Source: Halospeciosus flavus
Lineage (GTDB): Archaea > Halobacteriota > Halobacteria > Halobacteriales > Halobacteriaceae
Length of the DNA: 64,000 nt
Reading direction: 5' to 3'
Assembly: GCF_029814175.1 (NCBI RefSeq)
Contig: NZ_CP122312.1
Span: 2,108,001 to 2,172,000, forward strand
Shown: piece by piece, positions 1 through 7,648 of the stretch
Layout: every line of letters starts with the position of its first letter
Position numbering within the stretch: the first letter of the stretch is position 1
Position numbers and translations under genes: made by a program
The notes under the pieces: model-generated
The model's input: the letters and a program-made list of their open reading frames with translations, nothing else
Told to the model about the DNA's origin: nothing
The model's database searches: none

Positions 1-447
1 ACCAGTCTGCTTCCCGTCTCTCATTCCCCCACTTCTGTCGGCCGCCCAATGCGCGCCAGGGACGGCGTCGCAACCCCTCGCTTCAGATTCCGCACGACCG
101 ATTAACGCGAAACGGCGCGCCATCAGCGGCCAGAAATCCCTCACACCCGGTCGCTGGCTAGCGGTTTTGGCCGAGTGTGAAACCCCACTCATGGAGTTTC
201 CATCGAGCATGCCGTCGACTCAGTCATCCGTCCAAACTGTGCCCCTCGGGCGTCCACAGCCCCTGGAGTGTGCGGCGGCGGCGCCCAGCGCGGTGTAGCC
301 ACCGGCCGTCACGGGCGTCGACGATGGCCGCTCTTCCTAGGTGCGATTCGTCGACGCCAAGATCGACCCACTACGCCTCAGCAAGCCCGAAATCGGCTGT
401 TCTGGACGAATCGATCGTGATAGCCTGCTCCACACTGAATCAAGCGA
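1..447. other. No convincing gene
   Basis: Open frames here are short, arginine- and serine-rich, and look like shadows of GC-rich DNA. No start with a recognisable promoter and no protein family could be seen. It may be the decayed end of a neighbouring gene outside the window. Confidence 0.4.
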
Positions 448-786
448 TTGAGCGCAGCTGGATTTATCTGCACCTGCGACGGGCGCAGGTGCAACCAACA
501 GATGACCTTCAAGCTCGACCGTGAGCTCGACTGTGACTGTGGCCTCAAGACGCTTCGACGACACGTTCGCGCAGCCCGACAGCTTGTTCGATCGCTTTCA
601 CTGTGGGGACGAACAGGGCGAACACCGTCGGACCCGCTCGACTCGAAGTGTTCCCATCCCGTCGCCGAGTGGGAGATCCTCTTCGAGTCAGAGTGGGCGT
701 TCTTGAGCTGTGAATGTTGTGGGGCGGTTCTCGAGCGAACCCGTCGGAGCGAGCTTCCTGTGGCCGCAACTGGAGGCTGGCGATGA
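448..786 (+). CDS. Possible small zinc-binding protein
   Basis: This 112-aa frame starts with TTG; the preceding in-frame stop is at 436-438. It contains cysteine clusters typical of metal sites: C-x-C near residues 8-10, DCDCG near 28-32, and ECCG near 88-91. The C-terminal half (AEWEILFESEWAFLSCECCG) has the acidic, aromatic composition of a real haloarchaeal protein, unlike the overlapping frames. The function is unknown. An ATG at 499 would remove the first cysteine group, so the TTG is preferred. A 108-bp repeat lies 48 bp downstream. It could be a spurious frame; confidence is modest. Confidence 0.4.
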   Translation: MSAAGFICTCDGRRCNQQMTFKLDRELDCDCGLKTLRRHVRAARQLVRSLSLWGRTGRTPSDPLDSKCSHPVAEWEILFESEWAFLSCECCGAVLERTRRSELPVAATGGWR

Positions 787-833
787 AGACGACAGCCGAC
801 GGAACTGCTGCGACTCACCTCATCATCACCTAT

Positions 834-941
834 CAGTCGTTGGTCGTACAGCACATTTATTCACGATTGGAGCTGTAACTAGCCACGGAACACCTTCAGT
901 ACATGTTCCACACTGAATGAAGAGATCGTATTGCCAACAAT
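834..941. repeat. 108-bp dispersed repeat, copy A
   Basis: This copy is nearly identical to copies at 61653-61761 and 62012-62120. It contains an imperfect inverted repeat around ACAGC/GCTGT and two interleaved 6-bp inverted repeats: GGAACA (887-892) with TGTTCC (904-909), and TTCAGT (895-900) with ACTGAA (912-917). That interleaving is the base-pairing order of an H-type pseudoknot, or of two overlapping protein-binding palindromes. A gene fragment starts at its right end. Confidence 0.85.
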
Positions 942-1127
942 TTCTATCGCGACACCACGGGCGAACGGCAGCGTCTCGCCTTCCACCCCGCGTGGACGAG
1001 CCCCTGGTGGTCGTTCCAGGAAGCGGTGTATCGAGAGGGGCGGTGGTGTGTCATCGACGCCGAGCGAGTGGCTGCGCCGACACTCGTCGTCGAGCCATGG
1101 GGGGTGCAGTCGTTTGCAGGGCCGTGA
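921..1127 (+). pseudogene. Gene fragment abutting repeat A
   Basis: The frame following the TGA at 918-920 has no ATG but reads like genuine protein, for example FHPAWTSPWWSFQEAVYREG, and ends at TGA 1125-1127. Its composition differs sharply from the arginine-rich overlapping frames. It looks like the C-terminal 60-odd residues of a protein whose 5' part was replaced when the 108-bp repeat became its neighbour. The family was not recognised. Confidence 0.5.
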
Positions 1128-1327
1128 TTCGTCTTTGGGGCAGCGGTTCGCACTGACGTCGTTCACCGAACACTGATTCCGAGGTTCAATGTTCAGGCAG
1201 CATGGTGTCGTCGAAGAGAAGGAGAAGGGAGGACAGACGTGTCCTGAACGCTCCGCGACGGCTCACGCCCGCTCGCGGACGTCTCGTTCGGGTCCATGTC
1301 GCGTCGCTGCGTGGCGTTCGTCAGCGA

Positions 1328-1347
1328 CCCACCGCTGAAGCGGTGGG
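1328..1347. repeat. Perfect hairpin, possible IS200/IS605 end relic
   Basis: CCCACCGC and GCGGTGGG pair around a TGAA tetraloop. Hairpins of this form occur at the right ends of haloarchaeal IS200/IS605 (tnpB) elements. No tnpA or tnpB frame is present next to it, so a relic is inferred. Confidence 0.4.
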
Positions 1348-1392
1348 CTTGTCAGTGGATTCCCGTTCAACCCGACACGGGAGCGTCGGAGA

Positions 1393-1475
1393 ACAGTGAC
1401 GTGTCGCTCACCGCCCACGCCGCCACGAGTTTGCCCGCGAGCAGCGATGCCGGGGGACAGTGACGTGTCGCTCAC
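1393..1475. repeat. Two 19-bp direct repeats
   Basis: ACAGTGACGTGTCGCTCAC occurs at 1393-1411 and again at 1457-1475, a 64-bp period. Each has a weak internal dyad (GTGA...TCAC). This could be a paired binding site or a short duplication. Confidence 0.7.
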
Positions 1476-1788
1476 GGTGAGACAGGTCCCACGCACACAG
1501 GCTCAGTGCCGGTCGTCCCCGAGCCATCAAGCCCCTTCGATCCCACTCGTGTGGAAACTCCGAGGCTCGGTGCCGTAGCCTTCGAACCGAACGTTGTCGG
1601 CAGATGCGGAGCGGTCGCGTCGCGCGCGGCCTCAATCGGCCGATCGCGTGCTCGGTCTGTCGACGCGCCAGCATCACGTGCGGTTTCGGTCCTCACTGGC
1701 GTTCGGACGCGAGAACCGGCGTGAAGCTGGCCGCACGCGTCGGCCGGGCCGCGCGCGCCACTCGCAGTGGTGTCTATAGAGGTCTCTC

Positions 1789-1841
1789 TTTTTCCGCGCC
1801 GCTCGCGCCCAAGGGCGCGAGGCGAAGGCGCGAGCGGCGCG
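1789..1841 (+). promoter_or_regulatory. T-tract/stem-loop leader element 1
   Basis: TTTTT (1789-1793) is followed by a perfect 15-bp inverted repeat (1795-1809 with 1827-1841) enclosing a smaller GCGCC/GGCGC dyad around AAGG. It is the largest of six such elements in the first 10 kb. An ATG-AGA-TAG mini-frame begins at 1847, 58 nt after the tract, which is the spacing at which the other elements place their start codons. Confidence 0.65.
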
Positions 1842-1855
1842 TGAAGATGAGATAG

Positions 1856-1913
1856 GACTCTCGGAGAGTCAGGTTGGTCGTGTGTAGAAAAACCGCGAGT
1901 AGTAGTCGCGGTT
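1856..1913 (+). promoter_or_regulatory. Two further leader stems before the OB-fold gene
   Basis: GACTCTC-G-GAGAGTC (1856-1870) and AACCGCGA-7 nt-TCGCGGTT (1891-1898 with 1906-1913) are perfect inverted repeats between leader element 1 and the ATG at 1952. With element 1 they form three consecutive stems in about 160 nt, which suggests a structured 5' leader. Confidence 0.55.
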
Positions 1914-1951
1914 GTCAGCGTCGTGCCAGACGCCTTCGGGTGTTGTACCCA

Positions 1952-2806
1952 ATGAGTAGTAAGAACGCAATCGGTAATGAAGTTTCGCGTGTAACGAGCG
2001 ATAAACGAGGATCGGAGCAGACGGAGTTGGAGCGGTTCGGGGCGTTCGAGGTCGTCGACGAGGCGGCCGAGCGGGAGCGGAATCTGCGACCCACGGTGCA
2101 GATGGAGATCGCGGCCAAGGTGGACCTGAACCACCCGGACGGGCGGTACGCGGGGCTGACGCTCGAAGCAGAAGAGCGGGCCAAAGCGCGGGAGTGGGAG
2201 ATCGAGCGGACGCACGAGCGGTTCGACCGGCGACAGGACTCCGACCGGGAGGCGCGATGCAGAGACTATGTGGCTGCGCGGACGCCGAGCGAGTTGTGGC
2301 AGGTCGAACAGGTCGATCCCCGAGCGGGGATGGCCCAAGCGGAATTAGCGCAGGTGAACCAACAGGCGGACCGGTTACACGGCCGGGTGCGCGGGTGGAC
2401 GCGCGGGGCGTTGTCGAAGCAGATCGCGAGGCGAGTGCAACGTGGCAAGGACGTGACGGATGCAGTCATCGAGACGGCGGAGGAAGCGCAGTTCGGCGCC
2501 GGGCAGGTGGTGCCCATCGGGGCGCTGGCGCAGGTTGAGGGTGATGAGGTGACGGTTCAGGGACGGGTTGTGAAACTTTGGCCGCCGAGCCATCCTTCGA
2601 TCGCTCAAGTGGGGTTGCTGGAGGACGAGACGGGCACTGTCAGAATCACCGTGTGGGAGAAGTCGAACAAGACGCGTGTCCGGGAGGGCGAGCGTGTCCG
2701 CATCGGCGCCGGTGCCCTCTCCTTCTACAAGGAGCGTGCGAGCATCGCCATCACCGGCTGGAGCGAGTTCCGTGTTCTCGACCGCGGGCGATGGTGGGAG
2801 CGGTAG
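1952..2806 (+). CDS. OB-fold single-stranded-DNA-binding (RPA-like) protein
   Basis: A 284-aa protein. The ATG at 1952 was chosen over an upstream extension (1874) that is arginine-rich and lacks protein-like character. Residues 1-180 are charged and helical. Residues 187-276 form a single OB-fold (VTVQGRVVKLW, LLEDETGTVRITVW, VREGERVRIGAG), as in archaeal RPA-type ssDNA-binding proteins. Such single-OB proteins are common on haloarchaeal plasmids and probably act in replication or repair of the element. The gene has an unusually structured leader, so autoregulation is possible but not shown. A T5 tract just downstream may terminate it. Confidence 0.75.
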   Translation: MSSKNAIGNEVSRVTSDKRGSEQTELERFGAFEVVDEAAERERNLRPTVQMEIAAKVDLNHPDGRYAGLTLEAEERAKAREWEIERTHERFDRRQDSDREARCRDYVAARTPSELWQVEQVDPRAGMAQAELAQVNQQADRLHGRVRGWTRGALSKQIARRVQRGKDVTDAVIETAEEAQFGAGQVVPIGALAQVEGDEVTVQGRVVKLWPPSHPSIAQVGLLEDETGTVRITVWEKSNKTRVREGERVRIGAGALSFYKERASIAITGWSEFRVLDRGRWWER

Positions 2807-2823
2807 GCAGCCACTCTCCGTTC

Positions 2824-2828
2824 TTTTT
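2824..2828 (+). terminator. T-tract terminator of the OB-fold gene
   Basis: TTTTT lies 18 nt after the stop codon. Archaeal RNA polymerase terminates at T tracts. No stem-loop follows, unlike the leader elements. Confidence 0.4.
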
Positions 2829-2968
2829 CGTAGCCTCTCCCTCCCCAACCGTCGTCCGCGCTCGCCGTCGACCAGACCGCAACGCACCGCGACGGCGAGC
2901 CGCGAACGCCCCTCGCGCGTTCTCGGCCTCTCGGCCGATTCATCGCGCGCCGACGCAGCACGGGGCAC

Positions 2969-2997
2969 TTTTTTGCGCCGTCATGCGGTGCCGGCGC
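2969..2997 (+). promoter_or_regulatory. T-tract/stem-loop leader element 2
   Basis: TTTTTT (2969-2974) is followed at once by GCGCCG (2975-2980), which pairs with CGGCGC (2992-2997). The apical sequence TGCGGTG fits the shared WRSGGYG consensus. The SWIM-protein ATG (3022) lies 53 nt after the tract start and 24 nt after the stem. Confidence 0.65.
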
Positions 2998-3021
2998 GCA
3001 CTCGCGCCACACCTACCCATT

Positions 3022-3525
3022 ATGTCCAACATGTCCAACCATCCACCAACGGCCGAGCACTCTGCAAGTCTATGTCCGAACGGTCACTCACTCGTCGCCG
3101 TCGAAGAGTCCCTCCCCGGCCACGCACCGACCGACTACGACGTCGAGATCGGCACGGGTCGCGAATACCTCACCCGGTATTGGCGCTGTCGCACCTGCGG
3201 GCAGGAGCGCAACCGACAGGACGAGTTCACCGAGCCCTGCGAGGACGAACCCACGTCACTCCTCGTCGACGGCGGCTACTCGGTCGAGGACGGCCGAACG
3301 CGACGAGCACTCACCGAGCAGATGGAGATCGAGTACGGCGAGCGCGGCCCTCGCTACGCCGTCGAAAGTCAGAGCGGCCACGCCTACGAAGTCGATGTCG
3401 AGCACGGAACGTGCACGTGTCCAGACCACGCGAAGCGACTCGTCGAGTGCAAGCACCTACGGCGAGTGGCGCTCGAGATCCTGGCTGGACGACTTCCAGA
3501 TACGGACGGCCGGTTTCGGCGCTGA
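3022..3525 (+). CDS. SWIM zinc-finger protein
   Basis: A 167-aa protein starting at the ATG 24 nt after leader element 2. The longer open frame upstream is arginine-rich and lies across that element. The N-terminal half has a zinc ribbon: CPNGH near residue 20, and CRTCG near 60. The C-terminal third has the SWIM signature C-x-C-x(n)-C-x-H (CTCPDHAKRLVECKH), a zinc-binding fold that contacts DNA or protein. It is found in many haloarchaeal plasmid proteins of unknown role. Most likely a nucleic-acid-binding accessory factor. Confidence 0.75.
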   Translation: MSNMSNHPPTAEHSASLCPNGHSLVAVEESLPGHAPTDYDVEIGTGREYLTRYWRCRTCGQERNRQDEFTEPCEDEPTSLLVDGGYSVEDGRTRRALTEQMEIEYGERGPRYAVESQSGHAYEVDVEHGTCTCPDHAKRLVECKHLRRVALEILAGRLPDTDGRFRR

Positions 3526-3759
3526 CCGTCCCAAGACTCTCTCCAGTGGAACCAAGCACGACAACAGGCTCGCCTAGCTGTGTCGGGTCTCGCGATATCG
3601 GTCCATCTCGAGAGAGTGTGAAGTCATCGGTCGATCGTTTGATGTCGAAGACGGCGTCCTGTGTGCACTCCACCTCGGGCGTTGCACCGTAGCAACAATG
3701 ACTTCCGAAGCGCCTAGGCCCTCACAGACGAGAACCATCTTTGCCTCGGCATCCGGATA

Positions 3760-3790
3760 TTTTCTCGCGCCGTCGAACGGCGACGGCGCG
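3760..3790 (+). promoter_or_regulatory. T-tract/stem-loop leader element 3
   Basis: ATATTTTCT is followed by CGCGCCGTCG (3766-3775), loop AACGG and CGACGGCGCG (3781-3790), a perfect 10-bp stem. The apical sequence AACGGCG matches the family consensus. An ATG at 3811 lies 51 nt after the tract start. Confidence 0.7.
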
Positions 3791-3810
3791 TAATTGTGTC
3801 GTCGACCCTA

Positions 3811-3959
3811 TGAGTCAACAACAATCCCATCCGTTCGATTGCGTCTCGAGTTCAGACCTCTCCTGGTGTCACTCCAGTGGAGGGCCTAAGCGTGAGTGCG
3901 GGACGCAGCACGGTCTCCCGAAATCATTCGCTGGCGGCAACCCGGCCTCAATCCAGTAA
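3811..3959 (+). CDS. Small 49-aa protein after leader element 3
   Basis: The frame MSQQQSHPFDCVSSSDLSWC... ends with TAA at 3957-3959, three bases before the next ATG. It has no family match that I recognise. The case for it is positional: its ATG lies exactly where the other leader elements place start codons, and it would form a two-gene unit with the following gene. It contains three cysteines. It could instead be a leader peptide, or just part of a long 5' UTR. Confidence 0.4.
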
Positions 3960-3962
3960 CAG

Positions 3963-4463
3963 ATGCGCGAAACACTCGATTCGTTCGACTACGGCGACGC
4001 TACGATCACGATCGTGTTCGACACTGGCGGACCAGTCGGGAGTGACCACCTCGTAATCGTCAACGGCGACGACTACCTCGTCAATCGCTGGTTCTACTTC
4101 GACGAGTTCAACCAGCGATACGCGGAGAATTTCGCGAAGAAGATCGTCGACGACGAGGCATATCGCCAAGCATCCCTCGACGGGACGGCTGACTGGAAAC
4201 AGGTTGCCGAGATCTACGAGGAGGCGGCCAGACGCATCTTCGACATCTTCCAAGACGCTGGCTTGATCGGCTACAGGGCGGGTGACGAACAGGAAGAACA
4301 GCGATATCGCGAAGCAAAGGACACGTGGGAGCGACTCTGTCGAGAGATCTTCGCGGAGGTCAAAGACCGGATTCGGAACGATGACTCACTCGACGGGCTC
4401 GACGAGTACATCGAGACGCGCGTCGAGCAGGCACGCCGGAAAGCCGACGACCTCGCGGACTAG
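3963..4463 (+). CDS. Uncharacterised acidic haloarchaeal protein
   Basis: A 166-aa, strongly acidic protein with no signal peptide or membrane segment. The N-terminal 45 residues look beta-rich (ATITIVFDTGGPVGSDHLVIVNGDDYLVN); the rest is helical and charged, ending in a likely coiled segment. Its composition is typical of genuine halophilic proteins. It starts three bases after the small 49-aa frame, so the two are probably co-transcribed from leader element 3. The function was not recognised. Confidence 0.65.
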   Translation: MRETLDSFDYGDATITIVFDTGGPVGSDHLVIVNGDDYLVNRWFYFDEFNQRYAENFAKKIVDDEAYRQASLDGTADWKQVAEIYEEAARRIFDIFQDAGLIGYRAGDEQEEQRYREAKDTWERLCREIFAEVKDRIRNDDSLDGLDEYIETRVEQARRKADDLAD

Positions 4464-4479
4464 GCGCCCCACGACACCA

Positions 4480-4506
4480 TTTTTCTGCCCCTCTGGGGTG
4501 AGGGGC
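4480..4506 (+). promoter_or_regulatory. T-tract/stem-loop leader element 4
   Basis: TTTTT (4480-4484) is followed by GCCCCTC (4487-4493), loop TGGGGT and GAGGGGC (4500-4506), a perfect 7-bp stem. The apical TGGGGTG fits the consensus. The ATG at 4535 lies 55 nt after the tract start. Confidence 0.7.
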
Positions 4507-4534
4507 GACACACTCGCCGCTCGTGAACCAACCT

Positions 4535-4780
4535 ATGGCGACAAGCGATTCAGACCCAATCGAAGAACGGACGTATCTCGAACGAAGCGACGTCGGCGTC
4601 TCACTCACGGTGAAGCTGAAACGCGGAACCGAGACGCGTGACCAAGACGAGCTGACGGCGAAGGTGAAGGCCGCAACGCTCGACGACGCCTGCACGGACA
4701 TGGACGACCTCCGAGCGTACCTGCGCGACCTCAGCGACGACCTGCGGGCCATCCAGCCCGTGAATGAGGCAGAGGAATGA
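4535..4780 (+). CDS. Small haloarchaeal protein (DUF7389-like)
   Basis: An 81-aa acidic protein (LERSDVGVSLTVKLKRGTET...). A GTG four codons upstream at 4523 is possible, but the ATG at 4535 fits the leader-element spacing. A short beta region is followed by a helical C-terminus (TLDDACTDMDDLRAYLRDLSDDLR). Small proteins of this pattern are common on haloarchaeal plasmids; I recognise the pattern only loosely. The stop overlaps the next start by ATGA, so the pair is co-translated. Confidence 0.6.
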   Translation: MATSDSDPIEERTYLERSDVGVSLTVKLKRGTETRDQDELTAKVKAATLDDACTDMDDLRAYLRDLSDDLRAIQPVNEAEE

Positions 4781-5085
4781 GCGACGGCCACACGCGTCCA
4801 GCGATCGAGATCCAGCGCCAGACCGCGTTCACCGCGACCGGCGACCTCGAGGTGAGCGAGGAGGCGGTCGAGACTTCCCTCGCCGATTTCGGCGCCGATG
4901 TCGACCACCGTGACCGAGAGACGCGACTCGACGAGCCCGAAGCCACGACGTTCGGCGTCGACGACCGGCCGGAAGTGAGTGGTTCGAGCGACGGCGACCA
5001 ATCCTCGCTCTTTGCGGACACCGAGGACGATCAGCAAACCCTCGACGGCGAGCAGGCGAGCGAGCGCTGTCTCTTCGAAGAGTAG
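4777..5085 (+). CDS. Small acidic protein, second gene of pair
   Basis: A 102-aa, very acidic and probably partly disordered protein (SGSSDGDQSSLFADTEDDQQTLDGEQ). It starts within the preceding stop codon. No domain, signal or membrane segment was seen. Composition suggests a real halophilic protein; the function is unknown. It is the last gene before the convergent restriction-modification pair. Confidence 0.55.
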   Translation: MSDGHTRPAIEIQRQTAFTATGDLEVSEEAVETSLADFGADVDHRDRETRLDEPEATTFGVDDRPEVSGSSDGDQSSLFADTEDDQQTLDGEQASERCLFEE

Positions 5086-5188
5086 CGAAGTGTACACAGC
5101 CTCAGGCCACCCACTCCGAGGCTTCTGTAGTTCCTGCAGTCGTGCGCTAGCACTCCTTGTTCCGCGAGGAAACGAGATGAGGTAGCGA

Positions 5189-6556
5189 TCAGTCCAGTCC
5201 GGGGAGCGTTGCCTGATGCGACTGCCCGAGGTCTTTCGGCACCGGGAGTTGCTTCAGAACCTTCGACTGCATGCGGTAGTAGTCGTTGTGTGCCTTCTGC
5301 GCGTGCGCCTCGATCCACACCTGCGCCTGCTCGCTATTCAGGTACGCACGAAGTTCGTCGAGTTCGACGTGGTCCTTGGGGATGATGTAGTACACCGAGT
5401 GACGCGGCACAACCTCCCCCTCTCGGTCCGCCCAGAACTGCGGTTCTGCCGTGACGTCCTTCGTGAGAATCTTCGGCTGGAGAATGTCGTCGAGCGGGGG
5501 GTTCTCGTGCATCGAGTACCACACCTTACCCTTCTCGACGCACGAACGATCCTCCAGACGGTCACGATGGATCTCCGCCCAGTCACCGTACTCGCCGAGT
5601 TCGTCCTCCGGTGGGAGATTCCCGTGTTCGTCGTACGGGCAAATCAGCAGTTGCCCGCTGTCCGGACCATCGTTCTGCTGGAGTTGCCGCCCGCTGGTGG
5701 TGGGGTAGGTCCACCCGTTCTCGATCAGCTGTGGCGGGACCGCCTCGCGATCTTGGACGAAGAGGGAATCTGCGCCGGTCGCAACGCCACAGGACACGCG
5801 CGTTGTAACGTCATCGAGCGTCGCTCCGGTGTTCATCTCGGGGACGCCCCCGCGGATGATTGGCGCCCAGCTGTCGCCGTCATCGGGGAGGTCAACAGTC
5901 CGCTCGGTCCCATCACGAAGACGGATGTGCGTCTCTCCAGGAGAGGTGTTCTCGATAGTTGTGATGGCAGGGTACGTCAATAGCTCGCCGAAGGCGTCCT
6001 CGGCGACGTGCTCGATCTCCTCGATGTGGCGCGATGCGAGGCGCTTTCGAAGTTCGCTACCGGTGTCGACGTACTCGAATTTTTCCGGCGTGATGAACGA
6101 CAGCCGACCGTCCTCCGCGAGCAGGTTCAGGGACTGTTCGAAGAAGAGGATGTAGAGGTCGAATCGCCCGATAGCGGTATTGAACTGCTGCTTGTACCGC
6201 TGTTTCTCGTCTTCATCGAGCCCTTCGATGGGAACATACGGGGGGTTCCCGACGATGTACTCGAATTCACCGAGGTCGGCAACGTCACCGAGGAAGTCGC
6301 GTTCTTGGAACTCAACTGGCAGATCTGCGTGGCGTTCGCGGGCAGCCGTGAGGTGCTCAGGGTCGAGTTCGATGGCGACACCCTCCGGGATTGGGTGGCC
6401 ATTGGTATTGCAGTAACGCTCGACTGCAGCGATGAACGGGCCTTTGCCGCACCCGGGATAGAGAATCGTCTCTCCAGCCGCTGGCGGGTTCTCACGAAAG
6501 AGTTTCTCGACGATGTGATCTGCGAGATCGTCCGGGGTGGGCACGTGCCCTTTCAT
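5189..6556 (-). CDS. Class I N6-adenine DNA methyltransferase
   Basis: A 455-aa enzyme that would transfer methyl from S-adenosylmethionine to adenine N6. Motif I is a variant, LYPGCGKGPF (32-41), in the usual DPxCGxGxF position; AIELDP (61-66) is the acidic SAM-binding strand; catalytic NPPY is at 104-107. The C-terminal half (about 260-440) resembles a TaqI/Eco57I-type target-recognition domain. Its length suits a stand-alone type II methyltransferase. It lies 39 bp downstream of a nuclease-like gene on the same strand, which makes a restriction-modification pair likely. It could also be an orphan methylase. Confidence 0.85.
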   Translation of the reverse strand: MKGHVPTPDDLADHIVEKLFRENPPAAGETILYPGCGKGPFIAAVERYCNTNGHPIPEGVAIELDPEHLTAARERHADLPVEFQERDFLGDVADLGEFEYIVGNPPYVPIEGLDEDEKQRYKQQFNTAIGRFDLYILFFEQSLNLLAEDGRLSFITPEKFEYVDTGSELRKRLASRHIEEIEHVAEDAFGELLTYPAITTIENTSPGETHIRLRDGTERTVDLPDDGDSWAPIIRGGVPEMNTGATLDDVTTRVSCGVATGADSLFVQDREAVPPQLIENGWTYPTTSGRQLQQNDGPDSGQLLICPYDEHGNLPPEDELGEYGDWAEIHRDRLEDRSCVEKGKVWYSMHENPPLDDILQPKILTKDVTAEPQFWADREGEVVPRHSVYYIIPKDHVELDELRAYLNSEQAQVWIEAHAQKAHNDYYRMQSKVLKQLPVPKDLGQSHQATLPGLD

Positions 6557-6595
6557 TGCTCCTACTTACCCGGCAATCACTCTTAAATGTATTTA

Positions 6596-7450
6596 TCACT
6601 CGAGGTCACTGAGCGACTGCTGCGCTTCCGTCGAGACACCCCAATCCTCCAACTGCTCGATGAAGTCATCGCGTTCGTCGTGGAAGAACACCGCATCGAT
6701 CTCGGACGTGCCGTCCTTCGTGATTTCGCTCCGCACAGTCTCGCGCCCATGGCTTTCGAGGTACTGCCGCCCGAGGTTGGCGACAACAACGAAGTTGATG
6801 TCGTCGAAGTTCTCGTGTGCTTCATGCGCCTCCGTGCGGAACTCCTTGAATCGCTTCTGCTTGTCCTTCTGCTGAATCACCCGAATCTCACCGATGACCT
6901 CGTAGGGCTCTGTCTCTGGGATGACGATATCTGGCTCACCTGGGAGACTGTTGCCTTTCCACGCAGCGTACCCTTCCTCGTTGAGGAACTCTAGGAACTC
7001 AGACTCGTAGCGCATGCGGTAGAACCGCCGTTGATCGCCTTCCCAGGACTTATAGAACGTGTACAGGACCGTTTCGAGGGAGAGCGATTCGGGCATTAGC
7101 TCGGCGAGTGCATCGGCGAATGCTTGAGCGTCATCGACGTCTTTCAGCGAGCTTTTTCGGTCTCGGAAGCGCGATCCAATGCCGCGAACCCCGTACTGTC
7201 GTTCGAATTCTCGGTCGGGCAGTCCAGCTACTTTCTGGAACAGTGCGATCATGGCTTTGTGATTGGCATCGATTGCGTTCAGAAAGTCCTCGCTCGTGGC
7301 TTCCCCGAACTGGATTCGCTCCTCCGGGCTCTCGGTGATCTCGAAGTGTTCTCGGAGTTCGTTTTCTGCGGTGTGGACCATCTCGTCGATGTCCTCGTAC
7401 ATATCTGGGAGTTCTTCGTCGGAGGGGCGTGGCCAGTCGGAGATATCCAT
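6596..7450 (-). CDS. Putative restriction endonuclease (PD-(D/E)xK-like)
   Basis: A 284-aa protein beginning MDISDWPRPSDEE; sequence upstream of this ATG in frame is not protein-like. Residues 171-190 (GEPDIVIPETEPYEVIGEIR) have the spacing of a PD-(D/E)xK nuclease core: P173-D174, then E188, with R190 where lysine is usual, followed by a lysine-rich helix and a strand FVVVANLG. Helical regions occupy the N-terminal 150 residues. Its place directly upstream of a methyltransferase gene makes a cognate restriction enzyme the best guess. The family was not recognised and activity is unproven. Confidence 0.55.
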   Translation of the reverse strand: MDISDWPRPSDEELPDMYEDIDEMVHTAENELREHFEITESPEERIQFGEATSEDFLNAIDANHKAMIALFQKVAGLPDREFERQYGVRGIGSRFRDRKSSLKDVDDAQAFADALAELMPESLSLETVLYTFYKSWEGDQRRFYRMRYESEFLEFLNEEGYAAWKGNSLPGEPDIVIPETEPYEVIGEIRVIQQKDKQKRFKEFRTEAHEAHENFDDINFVVVANLGRQYLESHGRETVRSEITKDGTSEIDAVFFHDERDDFIEQLEDWGVSTEAQQSLSDLE

Positions 7451-7648
7451 ACCGCCGATGTGTCTCCGCCACCACACTAACACTATCGCTACTTTATCGT
7501 TGGTGTGTGGACCAGCTAGTTGGCCACTGAGGCGGTCACGAGCCCGAAATACGGGACTTGAAACAGAGCTACATCTCTTGCCGTTCCGCAAATGATTGAC
7601 GGGCCACCAGTACCGGCCTTCCCATCGTGCGGAGCGACCACCCCCGTA

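Larger units (their letters stand above)
1128..1788. other. Gene-free stretch with hairpin and direct repeats
   Basis: No convincing coding frame. It holds a perfect 8-bp stem with a TGAA loop at 1328-1347 (CCCACCGC/GCGGTGGG), like the right-end hairpins left by haloarchaeal IS200/IS605 elements. It also holds two 19-bp direct repeats, described separately. Confidence 0.5.

Noticed and set aside
378..854. 158-aa minus-strand frame starting inside repeat copy A
   Set aside because: Arginine- and serine-rich with no domain; it overlaps the more protein-like plus-strand frame. The shared MLYDQRL start with the frame at 61673 comes only from the repeat.
1472..2338. 288-aa minus-strand frame
   Set aside because: Shadow of the OB-fold gene and of palindromic leader sequence; proline/arginine-rich without motifs.
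2824..2828. T5 tract considered as a seventh leader element
   Set aside because: No stem-loop follows and it sits right after a stop codon; better read as a terminator.
2375..2968. 197-aa minus-strand frame
   Set aside because: Antisense to the OB-fold gene with typical GC-rich shadow composition.
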